A DNA stretch of 64,000 nucleotides, taken from assembly GCF_030408715.1 (NCBI RefSeq), contig NZ_CP047202.1, positions 1,591,906 through 1,655,905 on the forward strand, written 5' to 3'. Position numbers and translations under genes: made by a program. The DNA is from Corynebacterium confusum (GTDB taxonomy: Bacteria > Actinomycetota > Actinomycetes > Mycobacteriales > Mycobacteriaceae). This document shows, one piece after another, positions 63,435 through 64,000 of the stretch. Within the stretch, counting starts at the first letter, position 1, and each line of letters starts with the position of its first letter. Below the pieces are notes generated by a model. It was not told the DNA's origin and made no database searches. It worked only from the letters and a program-made list of their open reading frames with translations.

Positions 63435-64000
63435 TGGTTTGTGTGTGGGAACCTAACCCGCATGAGGAGATGGACCAGAATGACTACTGTGACGAGACGA
63501 GATCCGGCTGATAAGGCCAAGATTGATGCGATTGAAAAGAAGCTGCTTGCTAACCCTGAAATCGCGAAACTCATTGATGACCTAGGCACATCGACAACGG
63601 ATGCCAATGACCTAGTTCGGGGCATGCTACAAGCCTCGATTACTAGGGGATTAAACGCTGAGATGGATGCTCACCTTGGCTACGAGTCCGGCGATAGAGC
63701 AGCTAAAGCTGCAGCTGAGACAGACAATCACCGCAACGGAACCTACCCAAAAACCGTGGATTCTAACTACGGGCCAGTTACCGTTGATATCCCTAGGGAT
63801 CGGGCTGGAACATTCTTGCCGACTATGGTCCCTAAAGGCTCGAGGCGTTTGACCGATGTCGATGACATGATCATCAGCTTGTATGCCGGCGGGATGACCA
63901 TTAGGGATATCCAGCACCACATGGCAACTGCGATGCGGGTTGATATTTCCCATGAGACGATTTCTGCAGTTACTGACGCCGTCTTGGATGAAGTCATGGT
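63425..64000 (+). mobile_element. IS256-family insertion sequence, left part
   Basis: The element appears to start near 63425 with GAGAGTGTCTGATGG, typical of an IS256-family terminal repeat, then a GAGGAG ribosome site and the transposase. It extends beyond the window. Insertion was into an IS3-family orfA, so two IS events are nested. The exact left terminus cannot be fixed without the right end. Confidence 0.7.
63480..64000 (+). CDS. IS256-family (Mutator-like) transposase, 3' end outside window
   Basis: First 173 residues of the transposase. AEMDAHLGYES, DNHRNGTYPKTVDSNYGPV, VDIPRDRAGTFLPTMVPKGS, DDMIISLYAGGMTIRDIQHH and SHETISAVTDAVLDEVM match the conserved N-terminal and central blocks. 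The first catalytic Asp lies after the window end. Codon use is less GC-rich than core genes. Confidence 0.93.
   Translation, partial: MTTVTRRDPADKAKIDAIEKKLLANPEIAKLIDDLGTSTTDANDLVRGMLQASITRGLNAEMDAHLGYESGDRAAKAAAETDNHRNGTYPKTVDSNYGPVTVDIPRDRAGTFLPTMVPKGSRRLTDVDDMIISLYAGGMTIRDIQHHMATAMRVDISHETISAVTDAVLDEVM

Overview
The window is a high-GC actinobacterial chromosome segment, most likely from a Corynebacterium. Gene order matches the mycolata core: (rimM-trmD), rpsP, ffh, glnD-glnK, ftsY-smc, mutM-rnc-yceD and a SepIVA homologue; then gdhA, pyk-lgt-trpC-like, the his cluster with its embedded MFS gene and impA, and relS. Many genes have a TAnnnT -10 hexamer only 7-9 bases before the start codon, i.e. 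leaderless mRNAs, a habit of this group. I saw no rRNA, tRNA or CRISPR.

Layout. 1-5 kb: trmD and rimM, a divergent cupin and TetR pair, a DUF222/HNH gene (repeat copy 1), and rpsP. 5-9 kb: a membrane acyltransferase-SGNH protein and ffh. 9-17.5 kb: a seven-subunit-type Mrp Na+/H+ antiporter operon running into glnK and glnD, with no amtB. 17.7-30 kb: ftsY, smc, a TetR regulator, acylphosphatase, an AGCS symporter, mutM, rnc, yceD, a membrane protein, sepIVA and gdhA. 31-38 kb: glycerate kinase, an M20 amidohydrolase, glgP and pyk. 38-49 kb: lgt, a TrpC-like protein with altered active-site residues, a Trp-associated membrane protein, and a his cluster with a fused hisF-hisI gene. 49-60 kb: a YbjN protein, a membrane protein, a lipoprotein, TetR, glgX, a DEDD exonuclease with BRCT, relS, ilvA and small genes.

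60.4-64 kb is a degraded accessory region. It holds an inverted second copy of the HNH repeat that has lost its 5' end and carries a frameshift. That copy is joined to a frameshifted MobF (TrwC-type) relaxase remnant. Beyond it are a palindrome-rich stretch, a lower-GC pair of overlapping divergent ORFs (one acidic cytosolic, one secreted), and nested insertion sequences (an IS3-family end interrupted by an IS256-family element that leaves the window).

The two HNH copies form a ~1.1 kb inverted repeat around 56 kb of core genes, so a recombinational inversion is possible. Best candidates for follow-up: the HNH repeat and relaxase chimera with nearby DnaA boxes, the TrpC-like paralogue lacking canonical catalytic residues, the HisF-HisI fusion, the mrp-glnK-glnD arrangement, and the overlapping divergent pair at 62.7-63.3 kb. 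All calls come from reading the sequence; no database search was run.
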